This document shows positions 32,337 to 42,153 of a DNA stretch of 44,536 bases, piece after piece. How positions within the stretch are numbered: position 1 is the stretch's first letter; every line of letters starts with the position of its first letter. Origin of the DNA: an uncultured Eubacteriales bacterium. Lineage in GTDB: Bacteria; Bacillota; Clostridia; Oscillospirales; CAG-272. The stretch covers positions 1 to 44,536 of the forward strand of contig UQXK01000011.1 in NCBI GenBank assembly GCA_900544985.1, written 5' to 3'. Both the position numbers and the translations under genes were made by a program. The notes beneath the pieces were generated by a model. That model was given only the letters and a program-made list of their open reading frames with translations, was not told the DNA's origin and searched no databases.

Positions 32337-35300
32337 TTATCCAAGTGCACCACCGGCAACAGCACCACCTACTATAAATCCTCCGATCTCCGAAATATAA
32401 GGTATTATTAGAGGACCAGCACAAGCTATAATTCCCCCTACTGCGACTGTACCAACAGTTATTGCACCGGCTGTAATCAGCCAGCTCCAATCATAACCGT
32501 CAGAGGGTTCTTCAACCTTTGGGGTAAAGACAATAACAGGTTCAGGAAATGGATTCTGTACTTTGCTCGGACTATTTTTTGAAAGAATCGGTGAGCCATT
32601 TGATTCATAAATAAAACTTTTTGGCACATCAGCTTTTTCTTTTCCTGGTAACATCGGAGGAAATTTATCCATGCCAATTGTAGTTGACACTGAATTCTTG
32701 TCGTCAATCTTCGTAGTTACAGTATATTCAGCATTAAGCATTCCTGTTTTGAATATCTTTACAGAAGCCGATATAGAACTAACATCATCTATATTTGCAG
32801 AATATGATAATTTTACTTCGTTATCCGAACATGAAATTGTCAAATTATCTTTCGATAATTTCAAGCTCTTTAAAGAATCATATTGTCCTTGTATAATCTT
32901 AGAAATATCAAACTCACCATTACCAAAAGTCGTTGAGACAGAAAAATAATATCTGGCTAATCCCACCAATATGCTTCCTTCATACGCCTCTATATCATGT
33001 GAATTAATTTTATCAAGGATATCATTCAAAGTACTCTCCATTTGATTTATACTGTTTCTCTCCGCACTTAGGCCAAACGGGTCTATGTTCGAAACAGGAT
33101 TGCCGTTTGCATATGCATAGCGATTAAGAGTTATCGCATTGGAAATTTCACCCGGCACTATATCCGCATTTATAAATCTTCTCAGTTCGGGAGAATAATA
33201 CCTTGCCCTCATGTACAAAAGACCGTTTGCATCGGTTATTACGCCGTCGCGTCCGTTGTACCCGAAGATAACAAAGCTTTCGCCTGTTCTGTTTATGAGT
33301 TTGCCGTAGGAGTCGTACTCGAACGTGTCTGTTACAGCCCCGCTCTCGTCCGTTATTGCAACGGTGCTGCCGCGGTAGTCATAGTGATACGTCTTGTACT
33401 CCCCGAATTTTTCTTCTCCGATAAGTCCCAGACCGTATACATATTTTGTAACTATTCCGTTCGTCATCTTTTGCAACAGCTGGCTTAATTTGCAGTTGGT
33501 ATTATACGTGTAAAGAGTTTCATAGCACTCTCTTACATTAAAGATTCGGTTATCTTCCGCGTCGTATGTATAATTCTGACCGCCCGCATATAAAAGTCTG
33601 TTCGCAGAGTCATATTCGAAATCCATAGGATCATCTTCTATTATAGAAGTGAGCATATTTCCGTCCATATCGTAGGAAATCGTCTTTCCATTATATGAAA
33701 GCAAACGGTTATCGGCGTCATATACAAAAGAATTATCTTCTTTATCGCCTGTGATATTGCCCGCCGCGTCATACGAATACGTTTCCTCGGAGAGTGTGAC
33801 ATTTGCAAAATTTTTGACAGTGCGTTTTGTAAGCCTTGACAGTTTATCATAAATATAGCACACTTTTATTTTTTTTGCAAGGTCTTTCTCTTCCGTTATT
33901 CTACTTAGTGTATCATAAACATATTCATAGCCCGTTATGACATCTCCGCCCACCGTACGTTCCACCGTAGATGTAACACGGTGTTTATTGTCATAGACCG
34001 TCGTAGTTACGCTTCCGTCGGGTTTTACAACACCTGTAACGTTGTTATTTTCATCATATGTATATGATGTTATCCTATTCGCCCAGTCTGTGACGGAAAT
34101 AAGATTATTGTTTGCATCATATGCATAATTTACCGCGGTATTATCCGGATAAACGATCTGCGTAAGGTTACCTACGGGGTCATATGTATAATTTATAGTA
34201 TAGCCGTAAGTATCCTTATACGATATAACGCGGTTGAGTGCATCGTACGTACGCGTTATAACGCCGTTTGAGCCCGTTACAGTGAGGACATTGCCATTGG
34301 CGTCATAAGTGTACCCGACAGAGTCTTCCTCGCTTACACAGCTCGTAATTCGACCGAGAACGTCATAGAAATATTTTCTATTCTGACCTCTGCCGTTTGT
34401 GAGCTGTTTTTTGACGTTCAGTTCATTATAAGTATACGATACGGCACCGCCGGACGATGTCGTCTCCTCAACAAGTCTTCCCATGTCGTCGTAAGTATAG
34501 CTTGTACTTCCGCCGAGAGGACCACAAAGTTTTGTAATATTGCCGAGAACATTATAATCCGCACTGCCGGAATTATTCAAAGCATCTTTTACAGATGTAT
34601 TTTGTCCGCGTGAATTATATGTATATTCTTTGCGGTTATTCATAGAATCGGTGACGCTTGCCACTTTGCCGAGAGCATTGTAGGTATACGATGTAGTCTT
34701 GCCTGCCGCGTCGGTAACCGATATCGGGAGATTCAGGCTGTTATACACTGTCTCGCTTATAGTATTGCCCTTCGCGTCCGTAGTTTTTACAACATTGCCG
34801 TTTGCGTCGTAAACAGTTGTAAATACATTGTTTTTAGCATCCGTGACGGTTGTACGTCTGCCGAGCGCATCGTAGCCGTATTTTACAACGTTATTTCTCG
34901 CGTCTTTGACGGAAACGAGCTGATTAAGCGAATTATACGTATACGTAGTGACATTATTAAGCGGATCTTTTACAGTGAGCAGATTATTATTTGCGTCATA
35001 GGTATATCTTGTAATATTGCCGCGTGCGTCTTTCGATGTAAGCATATTTCCGTATATGTCATATGTATACGTCTTTTTATTATTGAGCGCGTCAGTTTCG
35101 CTCAGAAGATCGCCTGCGGAAGAGTACGAATACACCGTTGCGCCGGAAACTGCATTCACTGCCCTTGTGACTTTTGACATGGCATTGTATTGATAACGAG
35201 TTATATTCCCCTCATTATCGGTAACGGAAAGCACATTGCCGTTTTTATCATACGTTTTTACAGTTGCAGCGCCGAGCGGATTTATCTCTTTTACGACATT

Positions 35301-38039
35301 GCCCGCAGAATCGTATTCATATTTCAAAACAGCGCCGTCGGGAAGCCTTTTTGAAACAATTCTGCCCGCGGGGTCATATGTGAGAGCAGTTACATTGCCC
35401 GCCTGATCCGTTATTTTAACGGGTCTGTCCTCGCCGTCAAACTCGTATTGCACCGTATTGCCGTCGGGCATGGTGACAACATCGTTTTTCATATTTCCGT
35501 TATAAGAATATTCGGTTTTATTGCCGTTGGCGTCTGTGACGGCAATTTTCTGGTTGTTGCAATCATACTCGTTGACAACAGATTTACCGTTGGCGTCGGT
35601 GGCCTTTATAAGATTGCCGACCGCGTCATATTCATACGACGTCACATTGTTTTCAGTATCTTTGCGGGAGACAAGCTGTCCTATATCGTTATAACCGTAC
35701 AGAATCGTGTTGTTCATCGCGTCGGTTTCGGACATAAGCAAGCCGTTACTATATGAATATCTTACGGCATTTCTGCTTCCGGTCTTTTGAGTAGCGGGAA
35801 GCGAATGAGAATCATAAGTATATACGGTCGCCATGCCGCGAAGATCTGTATGTTTTACGATTTGGTTTCTGTCGTTATACTCAAATGTTTCAACAGGAGT
35901 CTTCCCCTCGTTTACGGGATAAGTTATCTTTGTGATATTACCCTTGCTATCGTATGTAAACGTTGTCTTTTTGCCGTTTTTATCGGTTATTTCCGTCGGC
36001 TTGTTAAAGATGTTATATGTTTTCAATACGGAATTTCCGTTCGCGTCCGTTTCCTTTACGACATTGTAGCACGCGTCATATTCATAGGTCTTTGCGTTTC
36101 CGTTCGCGTCGGTAATACTCGAAAGAAGACCGTTCTCATCATACATTCGTATGCTTTGTTTTCCGTTGCGGTCAGTTGTGATTCTTTTTCCGTCGCTTTC
36201 GTAAACGAATGTCGTGGGATTCGAACCGGGGATTCCGTCTTTTTGAGAAATAACACGACCGTAAACATCGTATGTATTTTCAAAATATTTTACGTTGTTT
36301 GCGTCGGTACCGGACTTAATCAATCCTTCGGGAGTATACGTATACGTGATGCTGTTTCCGTTTACATCGCAAATAGATTTCAAAAGATCTCCTTCGTATG
36401 TAAAAGAAGCTTTCCTCGCCGCGTCATCATAGACTTTTATTATCTTTCCGGATAAATCTTTTTCAATATATATTTTCTTTCCCGATACGGAATCCGTAAC
36501 GGTAATTAAATTTTCGGAATAATCTATCAAAGTTTCAAAGCCGTTATGATTTATTATTTTAGATATATAACCGTCATTGTTGTAAAGTTCTTTTCTCTCG
36601 GAATTGCAATCCACAATGTACGGATATTCTGCCGAGCAGTCCACCTGTAAAACATATCCACCCTTATTTACGGATGTGCAGTAATAAACATTCTCTTCGC
36701 CGTTCGATACGTATCTCGAATATACGGACGGATTACTGTATATCAAAATGCCGTCCTCTGCAATTTCCAAATGTTTTTCATAGTTATGATACCATCCGGT
36801 TCCGAGTGTTCCGGAAGTCAGTTTTGTGGAATCGTAACTTGCGGTAAACCCCAGTCCCTGCCCGCCGAATAAAGTAATGATATTATTGTTTATCATATGA
36901 GCGCCGCTGTATGCGTCTACCGGATCCGCAACAAGACCGTCGTTCAATATAGGCTTGTCCTCAGACTCCGCAGGAGATACCGCTGTCTGTTTAACCGTTA
37001 CATCGCAATAATCTTTCACTTTCCCGTCAAACGACGTAGCACAGATTTTGGTTTTTCCGACACCGATAGCCGTGACATCACCTTTAGATTCATCGACAAT
37101 AACAATACTCGTATCCATGCTGCTCCATGTTACTTTTTTCTTCGTCGCATTCAAAGGCAAAACAGTTGCGCAGAGTTTTGTCGTTCCGCCTTTGTACAGC
37201 TCAATCGAATTTTGGCTGAGCTCTATACACTCCGCATAGACAGGATCTATTACGGTTATGATACACTCGCCGAAAATGCCGCTTCCGTTTGTTGAAACAG
37301 CGCGTATTCGCGCGGTACCTACTTTTTTTGCATATACCAAAGGATCATTAGGATTTACCGTTGCAATTTCCGGATCCATACTTATCCACTTTATAACTTT
37401 ATCATCTGCATCAGCAGGACAAAACACGGCACGGAGATAAACGGATGTAGCCCATCTCAAAGTATACTTATCCGGAATTACTTTTATAGCTTCAAGAGGA
37501 ATATAATTCTTTTTTACTACCTGTACATGGCATTTTGCGCTCACCCCGCTTCCGTCATTGGCTGTTGCGGTTACATATGTGCAGCCTTCGGATACACCGT
37601 ATACATCTCCGCCGTTCACAAATGCGATCATCTGGTCATCGCTCTTCCAACTGACGGATTTGTTTTTCGCGTTACTCGGCAATACGGTTACGTCAAGAGA
37701 AGAACATTCTTTTTCTCTCAAAAGTAAACTATCCGGATGCAAAAAGACAGAGCTCACTTTTATAACATCCTCTACATCAGTTACATTTACGGTCGCATAT
37801 CCTCTGGCACCGCTTCCGTCCACCGCGACGGCGTAAATGAGAGTTGTGCCCGCAGCTTTTGCATATACATATCCGCTGAATTCATTTACGGTTGCAACAT
37901 TCGGATTGTCACTGTACCATTTTACACTTTTTAATGTTGCGTATTCCGGGCATACCGTTACCGTTATGTCGTAATACCATTCTCCCTTTTTTATCGTTAT
38001 TTGTTGCGGACAAACAGTTACAGAACTTACACCTATCAT
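32337..38039 (-). CDS. RHS-repeat protein with Ig-like domains and variable C-terminal tip
   Basis: 1900 residues. Four bacterial Ig-like (Big_2) domains span about 1-360 (signatures ending VTV and repeats of 'VKW.S.NP.VATV'). A DUF6531 start (LVADPVDAYSGAHMINNN) and a long array of YD/RHS repeats (GN.TSYTYDA types) follow. The RHS core ends at YMRARYYSPELRRFINADIVPG ... NIDPFGL near residue 1657. The last 243 residues are unrelated to RHS and end in a Gly/Ala-rich hydrophobic region (WLITAGAITVGTVAVGG..., FIVGGAVAGGALG), which could insert into membranes. No signal peptide is seen. The ATG at 38039 has GGGAGGA upstream; the frame start at 38060 lacks one. Confidence 0.92.
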   Translation of the reverse strand: MIGVSSVTVCPQQITIKKGEWYYDITVTVCPEYATLKSVKWYSDNPNVATVNEFSGYVYAKAAGTTLIYAVAVDGSGARGYATVNVTDVEDVIKVSSVFLHPDSLLLREKECSSLDVTVLPSNAKNKSVSWKSDDQMIAFVNGGDVYGVSEGCTYVTATANDGSGVSAKCHVQVVKKNYIPLEAIKVIPDKYTLRWATSVYLRAVFCPADADDKVIKWISMDPEIATVNPNDPLVYAKKVGTARIRAVSTNGSGIFGECIITVIDPVYAECIELSQNSIELYKGGTTKLCATVLPLNATKKKVTWSSMDTSIVIVDESKGDVTAIGVGKTKICATSFDGKVKDYCDVTVKQTAVSPAESEDKPILNDGLVADPVDAYSGAHMINNNIITLFGGQGLGFTASYDSTKLTSGTLGTGWYHNYEKHLEIAEDGILIYSNPSVYSRYVSNGEENVYYCTSVNKGGYVLQVDCSAEYPYIVDCNSERKELYNNDGYISKIINHNGFETLIDYSENLITVTDSVSGKKIYIEKDLSGKIIKVYDDAARKASFTYEGDLLKSICDVNGNSITYTYTPEGLIKSGTDANNVKYFENTYDVYGRVISQKDGIPGSNPTTFVYESDGKRITTDRNGKQSIRMYDENGLLSSITDANGNAKTYEYDACYNVVKETDANGNSVLKTYNIFNKPTEITDKNGKKTTFTYDSKGNITKITYPVNEGKTPVETFEYNDRNQIVKHTDLRGMATVYTYDSHSLPATQKTGSRNAVRYSYSNGLLMSETDAMNNTILYGYNDIGQLVSRKDTENNVTSYEYDAVGNLIKATDANGKSVVNEYDCNNQKIAVTDANGNKTEYSYNGNMKNDVVTMPDGNTVQYEFDGEDRPVKITDQAGNVTALTYDPAGRIVSKRLPDGAVLKYEYDSAGNVVKEINPLGAATVKTYDKNGNVLSVTDNEGNITRYQYNAMSKVTRAVNAVSGATVYSYSSAGDLLSETDALNNKKTYTYDIYGNMLTSKDARGNITRYTYDANNNLLTVKDPLNNVTTYTYNSLNQLVSVKDARNNVVKYGYDALGRRTTVTDAKNNVFTTVYDANGNVVKTTDAKGNTISETVYNSLNLPISVTDAAGKTTSYTYNALGKVASVTDSMNNRKEYTYNSRGQNTSVKDALNNSGSADYNVLGNITKLCGPLGGSTSYTYDDMGRLVEETTSSGGAVSYTYNELNVKKQLTNGRGQNRKYFYDVLGRITSCVSEEDSVGYTYDANGNVLTVTGSNGVITRTYDALNRVISYKDTYGYTINYTYDPVGNLTQIVYPDNTAVNYAYDANNNLISVTDWANRITSYTYDENNNVTGVVKPDGSVTTTVYDNKHRVTSTVERTVGGDVITGYEYVYDTLSRITEEKDLAKKIKVCYIYDKLSRLTKRTVKNFANVTLSEETYSYDAAGNITGDKEDNSFVYDADNRLLSYNGKTISYDMDGNMLTSIIEDDPMDFEYDSANRLLYAGGQNYTYDAEDNRIFNVRECYETLYTYNTNCKLSQLLQKMTNGIVTKYVYGLGLIGEEKFGEYKTYHYDYRGSTVAITDESGAVTDTFEYDSYGKLINRTGESFVIFGYNGRDGVITDANGLLYMRARYYSPELRRFINADIVPGEISNAITLNRYAYANGNPVSNIDPFGLSAERNSINQMESTLNDILDKINSHDIEAYEGSILVGLARYYFSVSTTFGNGEFDISKIIQGQYDSLKSLKLSKDNLTISCSDNEVKLSYSANIDDVSSISASVKIFKTGMLNAEYTVTTKIDDKNSVSTTIGMDKFPPMLPGKEKADVPKSFIYESNGSPILSKNSPSKVQNPFPEPVIVFTPKVEEPSDGYDWSWLITAGAITVGTVAVGGIIACAGPLIIPYISEIGGFIVGGAVAGGALG

Positions 38040-38059
38040 ATTTCTTCCTCCCGTATCCA

Positions 38060-38866
38060 TTAAAACATATTATCGATAATGATATCCGCTCTTCGCATAA
38101 GATCGACATTGAATGTCGTTTCCATGCCTTTGTCATCGTGTATGGGATGACAGTCTTTTCCGTATTGCCAGATCGCTATATCGTTTCTTGTGATACCGGA
38201 GGGCGCAAAAGGAATCCAGTTATCGGGATGAATAAGGTGCGTTGTCGTTACTCGTTCGTACTCCGAAAGGCTCGGGGAGACTGTCCAGATAAGACATTTT
38301 GAGAATATCTCTCTATCGGTCTGCATTCCTCTGCTGTATTCGCGGTCAAAATCATATTTTGCATCTGTATTTACTTTAAATCCGGAAACATATCCTTCCG
38401 AAATCAATACTTCTGCAAAACCGCGCATACAGTCGGTCGTAAATTCTTCCTTTTCGCCTATCTCAAAGAAAATAGCGGTATCTTCCGGAATTTCAAGTTC
38501 AAATGCGGTGACAATGACCTTTTTGGCAATGAGCTTTCCCTGTTCCGCCGTCTTCTTTTCTCCTGCATCACTGTAAATCGCAGCGATTTTGCAGCCTTTA
38601 TCATGAAGAAAATCAATTTCTTTTTTTGTAAGACAGTTTTCGCCTACAATATTTCTTCCCCAGAAATTGGGATAAAGCTTGTTGCGCACGACCCATTCAA
38701 ATTCATTTATATTGTTTTGGAGAAGATCATCCGCCGGGATTCTGGAATCCACACCGAACAAAAGTCTGTCAATTTTCGAAACAACTTTTTTCTCTGTTGT
38801 CGCAGGCTGAACATTGTCAGCCATATTGTTTATATTTTTTATTTTCAGTGCATTTTTGCATGCCAT
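38060..38866 (-). CDS. DUF1906 glycoside-hydrolase-like protein
   Basis: 268 residues. The middle and C-terminal parts match the Rv2525c-like DUF1906 TIM-barrel: LLFGVDSRIPADDLLQNN, FWGRNIVGENCLTKKEIDFLHDKGCKIAAIYSD, DTAIFFEIGE, and the end motif IWQYGKDCHPIHDDKGMETTFNVDLM. Related GH25-like domains cut or bind peptidoglycan. No signal peptide is present. AGAGGTAA precedes the ATG. Its stop is 20 bp before the RHS start, so it may help deliver the RHS protein through the wall. Confidence 0.85.
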   Translation of the reverse strand: MACKNALKIKNINNMADNVQPATTEKKVVSKIDRLLFGVDSRIPADDLLQNNINEFEWVVRNKLYPNFWGRNIVGENCLTKKEIDFLHDKGCKIAAIYSDAGEKKTAEQGKLIAKKVIVTAFELEIPEDTAIFFEIGEKEEFTTDCMRGFAEVLISEGYVSGFKVNTDAKYDFDREYSRGMQTDREIFSKCLIWTVSPSLSEYERVTTTHLIHPDNWIPFAPSGITRNDIAIWQYGKDCHPIHDDKGMETTFNVDLMRRADIIIDNMF

Positions 38867-38908
38867 TTTTAGTTACCTCTTTTCTTGAATTTTATTTTTA
38901 TTTTTTAT

Positions 38909-38922
38909 TTTGCAGCTGCAAA
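38909..38922. promoter_or_regulatory. Perfect 14-bp palindrome upstream of the DUF1906-RHS operon
   Basis: TTTGCAGCTGCAAA, between the shared dyad (38931-38970) and the DUF1906 start. A possible second operator. Confidence 0.35.
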
Positions 38923-38930
38923 CATATTTT

Positions 38931-38970
38931 ACTGCTTAATCGGGACAACTCTTGTCCTGATTAAATATGA
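38931..38970 (-). promoter_or_regulatory. Dyad and -10 element upstream of DUF1906-RHS, copy of the HTH-gene site
   Basis: TTAATCGGGAC and GTCCTGATTAA face each other across a short centre. Leftward, TTAAGCAGTAAAAT follows, with TAAAAT as a -10 candidate and no good -35. The site at 44241-44280 has the same layout, with paired changes that keep the dyad. Confidence 0.65.
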
Positions 38971-38981
38971 TTTTTTGTTTT

Positions 38982-39551
38982 TTATATCGCAACCTCGTAT
39001 TTTCTTTCGAAAAAGCGGTCGGATTTACTTTTGGATTTTCCTATACGGTTGAAAAATTCTTCTGTATCGGCTATATGCCCTTTCGAAACAAGAATCTCCG
39101 CAACTTCATATATAAGCTTCATCGCGTCCGCCTCATGACCTTTTAAATATTCAGTTTCAAGTTCATAATCCGCGCACCCGATATAATTGTTGCTGTCCAA
39201 AACCATTTCACAAAAACGGTCTTTGAACAATACCGTTCTTTTCGTATAAAGACATCCCGAAAATTGCAGACCTTTTACGCCGAATACATCGGCATCAAAG
39301 CAACTTTTTACCTTCAAAGTTTTCTCAATACTCTTATCGGGAAAATCGGTATTATGACTTTTTACCGTAGCTTCTGTTTTATCGCCTTTTTGACGTATGC
39401 GGTATGTAAATCCCTTGCGGTACATATCAAGATTTTCTGTGTCAAAGTAGTAATTCGTTTGAGAATACGAACGCTTGTCATTTCCCAACATTCCCAGAAT
39501 CGTTAAATACTCCTTAAAAGTAAGAAGTATCTTTTTTTCATATTCGATCAT
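38982..39551 (-). CDS. CYTH-domain protein
   Basis: 189 residues starting with the ExExK motif as IEYEKKI, then the repeated charged strands of a triphosphate tunnel (TYRIRQKGDKTEATVKSHN, SIEKTLKVKSC, CEMVLDSNNYIG, ELETEYLKGHE). CYTH proteins bind triphosphates: inorganic triphosphatase, thiamine-triphosphatase or class IV adenylyl cyclase. Here it follows an AMP ligase by 1 bp in a biosynthetic-looking operon, so a role in that pathway is likely, although the substrate is unknown. Confidence 0.88.
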   Translation of the reverse strand: MIEYEKKILLTFKEYLTILGMLGNDKRSYSQTNYYFDTENLDMYRKGFTYRIRQKGDKTEATVKSHNTDFPDKSIEKTLKVKSCFDADVFGVKGLQFSGCLYTKRTVLFKDRFCEMVLDSNNYIGCADYELETEYLKGHEADAMKLIYEVAEILVSKGHIADTEEFFNRIGKSKSKSDRFFERKYEVAI

Positions 39552-39552
39552 C

Positions 39553-40920
39553 TCACGCGCTCCTTATTATCTTGCCTGACCCGTTTTTCGGGAGTTCTTC
39601 TACTATTTCAATACAGTCCGGAACCTGAAACGCAGGAAGATATTTAAGGCACATGCTCTTCACTTCTTTTACGGAAGAAAAATCTCCGCAGATCTTCATG
39701 CCGATTTTCATTGTCCGCTCGGTTTTTATGCCGTATGCGAATACTTCCTTTACACGAGGAGCGTTTTTGAGCGCCGCTTCGATTTCAGCTGGATAAATGT
39801 TCATTCCCGATCTTATTATCATATCGTCACTTCTTCCCTTGATCCGAATCAATCCGGAATCATTCATTAAAGCGATGTCCCCCGTACAGAGCCAACCGTC
39901 TTTCAAGACGGCTTTTGTTTTTTCATCGTCATTATAGTATCCGACCATGACATTAGGTCCCCTTACCCAAAGCACGCCTTCTTTTCCGTTTAAAACGGGA
40001 TTTCCGTTTTTATCCGCTAATTTCACGGAAACCGATTTTAGGGGAATGCCGACATATTCGGGAAATTCCGAAAACTTTTCCGGCGGAAGATACAAAACAC
40101 GCGGCGAAGCTTCCGTCAATCCGTAAATATGATATATCTTGCTGCCTTTAAACGCATCTTTTAAACGAAGACCTGTATCGCGGCTCATGCACTCTCCGCT
40201 TGCGCAAATATATTTAAGCGTTTCTGCCATATTGTTCCGATTATACGCCGACATCATTTCAAGAAGCGTCGGTGTTCCGCAAAAAGCAGTTATCTTATAT
40301 TCATGTATCATTTTCAGAATTTCGGGCGGGTTGAATTTTTCCGAATAGAAACGTATCTTTGTCCCTTTAATTAAGGAAACAAGAAATTCACCCGTTAAAA
40401 CCGCAGAATGATAAAGCGGTCTTGAAATCAATATACTGTCCGTCGTACCGATTCCAAAATAAGACGCGATATCGGAAACATTCGAAATAATATTTTCCTC
40501 GCTCAGCATAGCGCCTTTCGGTCTTCCCGTAGTCCCGGAAGTACACATTATAAGCGCGGGACGGGTAGCGGGAGTTTTATATTTACTGTCCGAAATTTTT
40601 CGTATGAGGAAATCATCTTTCTCGTCGGTAATAACTGCTTCGGGATCTACTGTTTCAATGATCTTGTTGCAGTGTATGGCACCGTAACGCATAGACAAAG
40701 GAATCGCCGTAACATCGGCGGCAAAACATCCGAGCAACGCCATCGCCGCCGCCATCTCGGATTTGCAAAGTATAGCGCAGCTTTTTATTCCTTCAAGTCT
40801 TTTTGAAAACAATTCCGCCCATACTGCAAGTTCCTCAAAAGAAAGTTCGGCATTTCCTTCACATACGATTTGATCATAATGACATAACATATTCTCTTTT
40901 ATGTAGTTCCAAAGTTTCAT
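39553..40920 (-). CDS. AMP-binding acyl-CoA/acyl-ACP synthetase family ligase
   Basis: 455 residues of the ANL superfamily: P-loop MCTSGTTGRPKGAML, YHIYGLTEASPR, LCTGDIALMNDSGLIRIKGRSDDMIIRSGMNIYPAEIE, and the A10 lysine in PKNGSGKIIR. It activates a carboxylic acid as an acyl-adenylate and passes it to a thiol, here very likely the ACP encoded two genes upstream. The start overlaps the upstream BtrH-like stop by 4 bp. The N-terminal part is somewhat short, which fits ligases that serve carrier proteins. Confidence 0.92.
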   Translation of the reverse strand: MKLWNYIKENMLCHYDQIVCEGNAELSFEELAVWAELFSKRLEGIKSCAILCKSEMAAAMALLGCFAADVTAIPLSMRYGAIHCNKIIETVDPEAVITDEKDDFLIRKISDSKYKTPATRPALIMCTSGTTGRPKGAMLSEENIISNVSDIASYFGIGTTDSILISRPLYHSAVLTGEFLVSLIKGTKIRFYSEKFNPPEILKMIHEYKITAFCGTPTLLEMMSAYNRNNMAETLKYICASGECMSRDTGLRLKDAFKGSKIYHIYGLTEASPRVLYLPPEKFSEFPEYVGIPLKSVSVKLADKNGNPVLNGKEGVLWVRGPNVMVGYYNDDEKTKAVLKDGWLCTGDIALMNDSGLIRIKGRSDDMIIRSGMNIYPAEIEAALKNAPRVKEVFAYGIKTERTMKIGMKICGDFSSVKEVKSMCLKYLPAFQVPDCIEIVEELPKNGSGKIIRSA

Positions 40921-41915
40921 TTGTTTTTCCCTCCTGTCTTCTCTATAAGCTCACCGAGAAGACGCTTTTCATTTTCTTTTGATAAAAGCAAACTTTTCCC
41001 GATAATCGGCAATACGGAATCCCGCCTTTTTATACAGTGCGAAGCATATAGCATGCGCATATTATTCGCGTCACCGACCAATTTTCTGTATTTTTTACTG
41101 ATATCGGGATTTATATCAAAATTCTCCTCGATTCGTTCTGTTACTTCAAGCATCAGCTTTTTATGCTCCCAAAGTAATCGGAATACGCGGCGGTCGATCG
41201 ATTCATAAGGGATAGCCCCCGCAGAAAGTTTTTCAATGTATTTTTCTATGTAATCGTATACGGCAATTCCGTATACGATCCCTTCCCCATCCCACGGGTA
41301 TTTTTCTATCGTCGAATCAAGATATTCGGATATTTTTCCCATGGCTGTTTCGGGAGAAAACTCCGCCTTGTCCTTTTTGGGTTTAATCCCGTAGATTTTG
41401 CCGTATACTCCCTTTTCGAACATCGCTTTTCTCGCCTTTTCGAATGAAGACTTCGGAGTCCAGAATTTGTTGTATACCCAATTACTGTCATAAGCATACA
41501 TACAATATGTCTTGTCATCACGGTTGTATCCGCATATCATACCGTCATGGCTGAAATGACGCTCTTTATACCACGTCTTTCCTTCTATGTAATAATCATC
41601 AACATCGACAAAATAAACATAATATCCCGCGTCCAGTAAATTATGAATAAGAGGATTTACGTACCCGCCGAGAAATTCCATGCCGTAAAAATTCTTATCC
41701 AAATAAGGATTTAATTTCCAATGTGAATTCACGATATCAAGCTCCGGACTCGAAAATCCCGATAGAAATCTCCTGCTGCAATAAGGTATTATCGTTTGAT
41801 TCAAATACCAATTTTTTATGGAAGGATTATCACAAATCACAGCCGAACCAACGCCTTGGACCTGATATGTACCATATATAGGCGATACCAAAGGAAGCTC
41901 AACCGACTTTTTCAT
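40917..41915 (-). CDS. BtrH-like (papain-fold acyltransferase-type) protein
   Basis: 332 residues. The N-terminal half resembles the BtrH_N domain: a short hydrophobic strand with YYVYFVDVDDYYIEGKTWYKERHFSHDGMICGYNRDDKTYCMYAYDSN. BtrH in butirosin synthesis moves an acyl group from an ACP onto an aminoglycoside. The C-terminal half is helical. The ATG at 41915 with GGGTGAT upstream is chosen; it overlaps the ACP gene by 17 bp. Adjacent ACP and ligase support an acyl-transfer role, but the family match is by motif only. Confidence 0.7.
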   Translation of the reverse strand: MKKSVELPLVSPIYGTYQVQGVGSAVICDNPSIKNWYLNQTIIPYCSRRFLSGFSSPELDIVNSHWKLNPYLDKNFYGMEFLGGYVNPLIHNLLDAGYYVYFVDVDDYYIEGKTWYKERHFSHDGMICGYNRDDKTYCMYAYDSNWVYNKFWTPKSSFEKARKAMFEKGVYGKIYGIKPKKDKAEFSPETAMGKISEYLDSTIEKYPWDGEGIVYGIAVYDYIEKYIEKLSAGAIPYESIDRRVFRLLWEHKKLMLEVTERIEENFDINPDISKKYRKLVGDANNMRMLYASHCIKRRDSVLPIIGKSLLLSKENEKRLLGELIEKTGGKNK

Positions 41916-42153
41916 AGTTATCACCCGTATACTTTCTTACAAGTTCAACGACATCTCCGACGGTTATCAGATCAAAAGGATTCAAATCAGATTCGTTTAA
42001 TTCTATCTTGAATTCGCTTTCAATATCCAAAAGTAAATTGACCAGAGCAAGGCTGTCAAGCGCAAGATCATTCTCCAAGCTATCCTCCGATGACACCTCG
42101 GCTTCCCCGCTCATACTTTTTAATATTTCCGCAACTTTTTCAAATACTGCCAT
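41899..42153 (-). CDS. Acyl carrier protein
   Basis: 84 residues, acidic, four-helix ACP with the phosphopantetheine serine Ser34 in LALDSLALVNL. It is not the housekeeping copy beside fab genes but lies inside an operon with an AMP ligase and BtrH-like protein, which points to a dedicated carrier of a pathway-specific acyl group. It overlaps the upstream kinase-like gene by 14 bp. Confidence 0.93.
   Translation of the reverse strand: MAVFEKVAEILKSMSGEAEVSSEDSLENDLALDSLALVNLLLDIESEFKIELNESDLNPFDLITVGDVVELVRKYTGDNYEKVG

Noticed and set aside
35448..36455. Long open frames on the plus strand opposite the RHS gene
   Set aside because: They are shadows created by the repetitive, regular codon pattern of the RHS repeats; no RBS and no recognisable domains.
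33068..36600. Tandem-repeat DNA in the RHS region as a satellite or CRISPR-like array
   Set aside because: The repeats are protein-level YD motifs of varying spacing with no conserved DNA unit or spacers.
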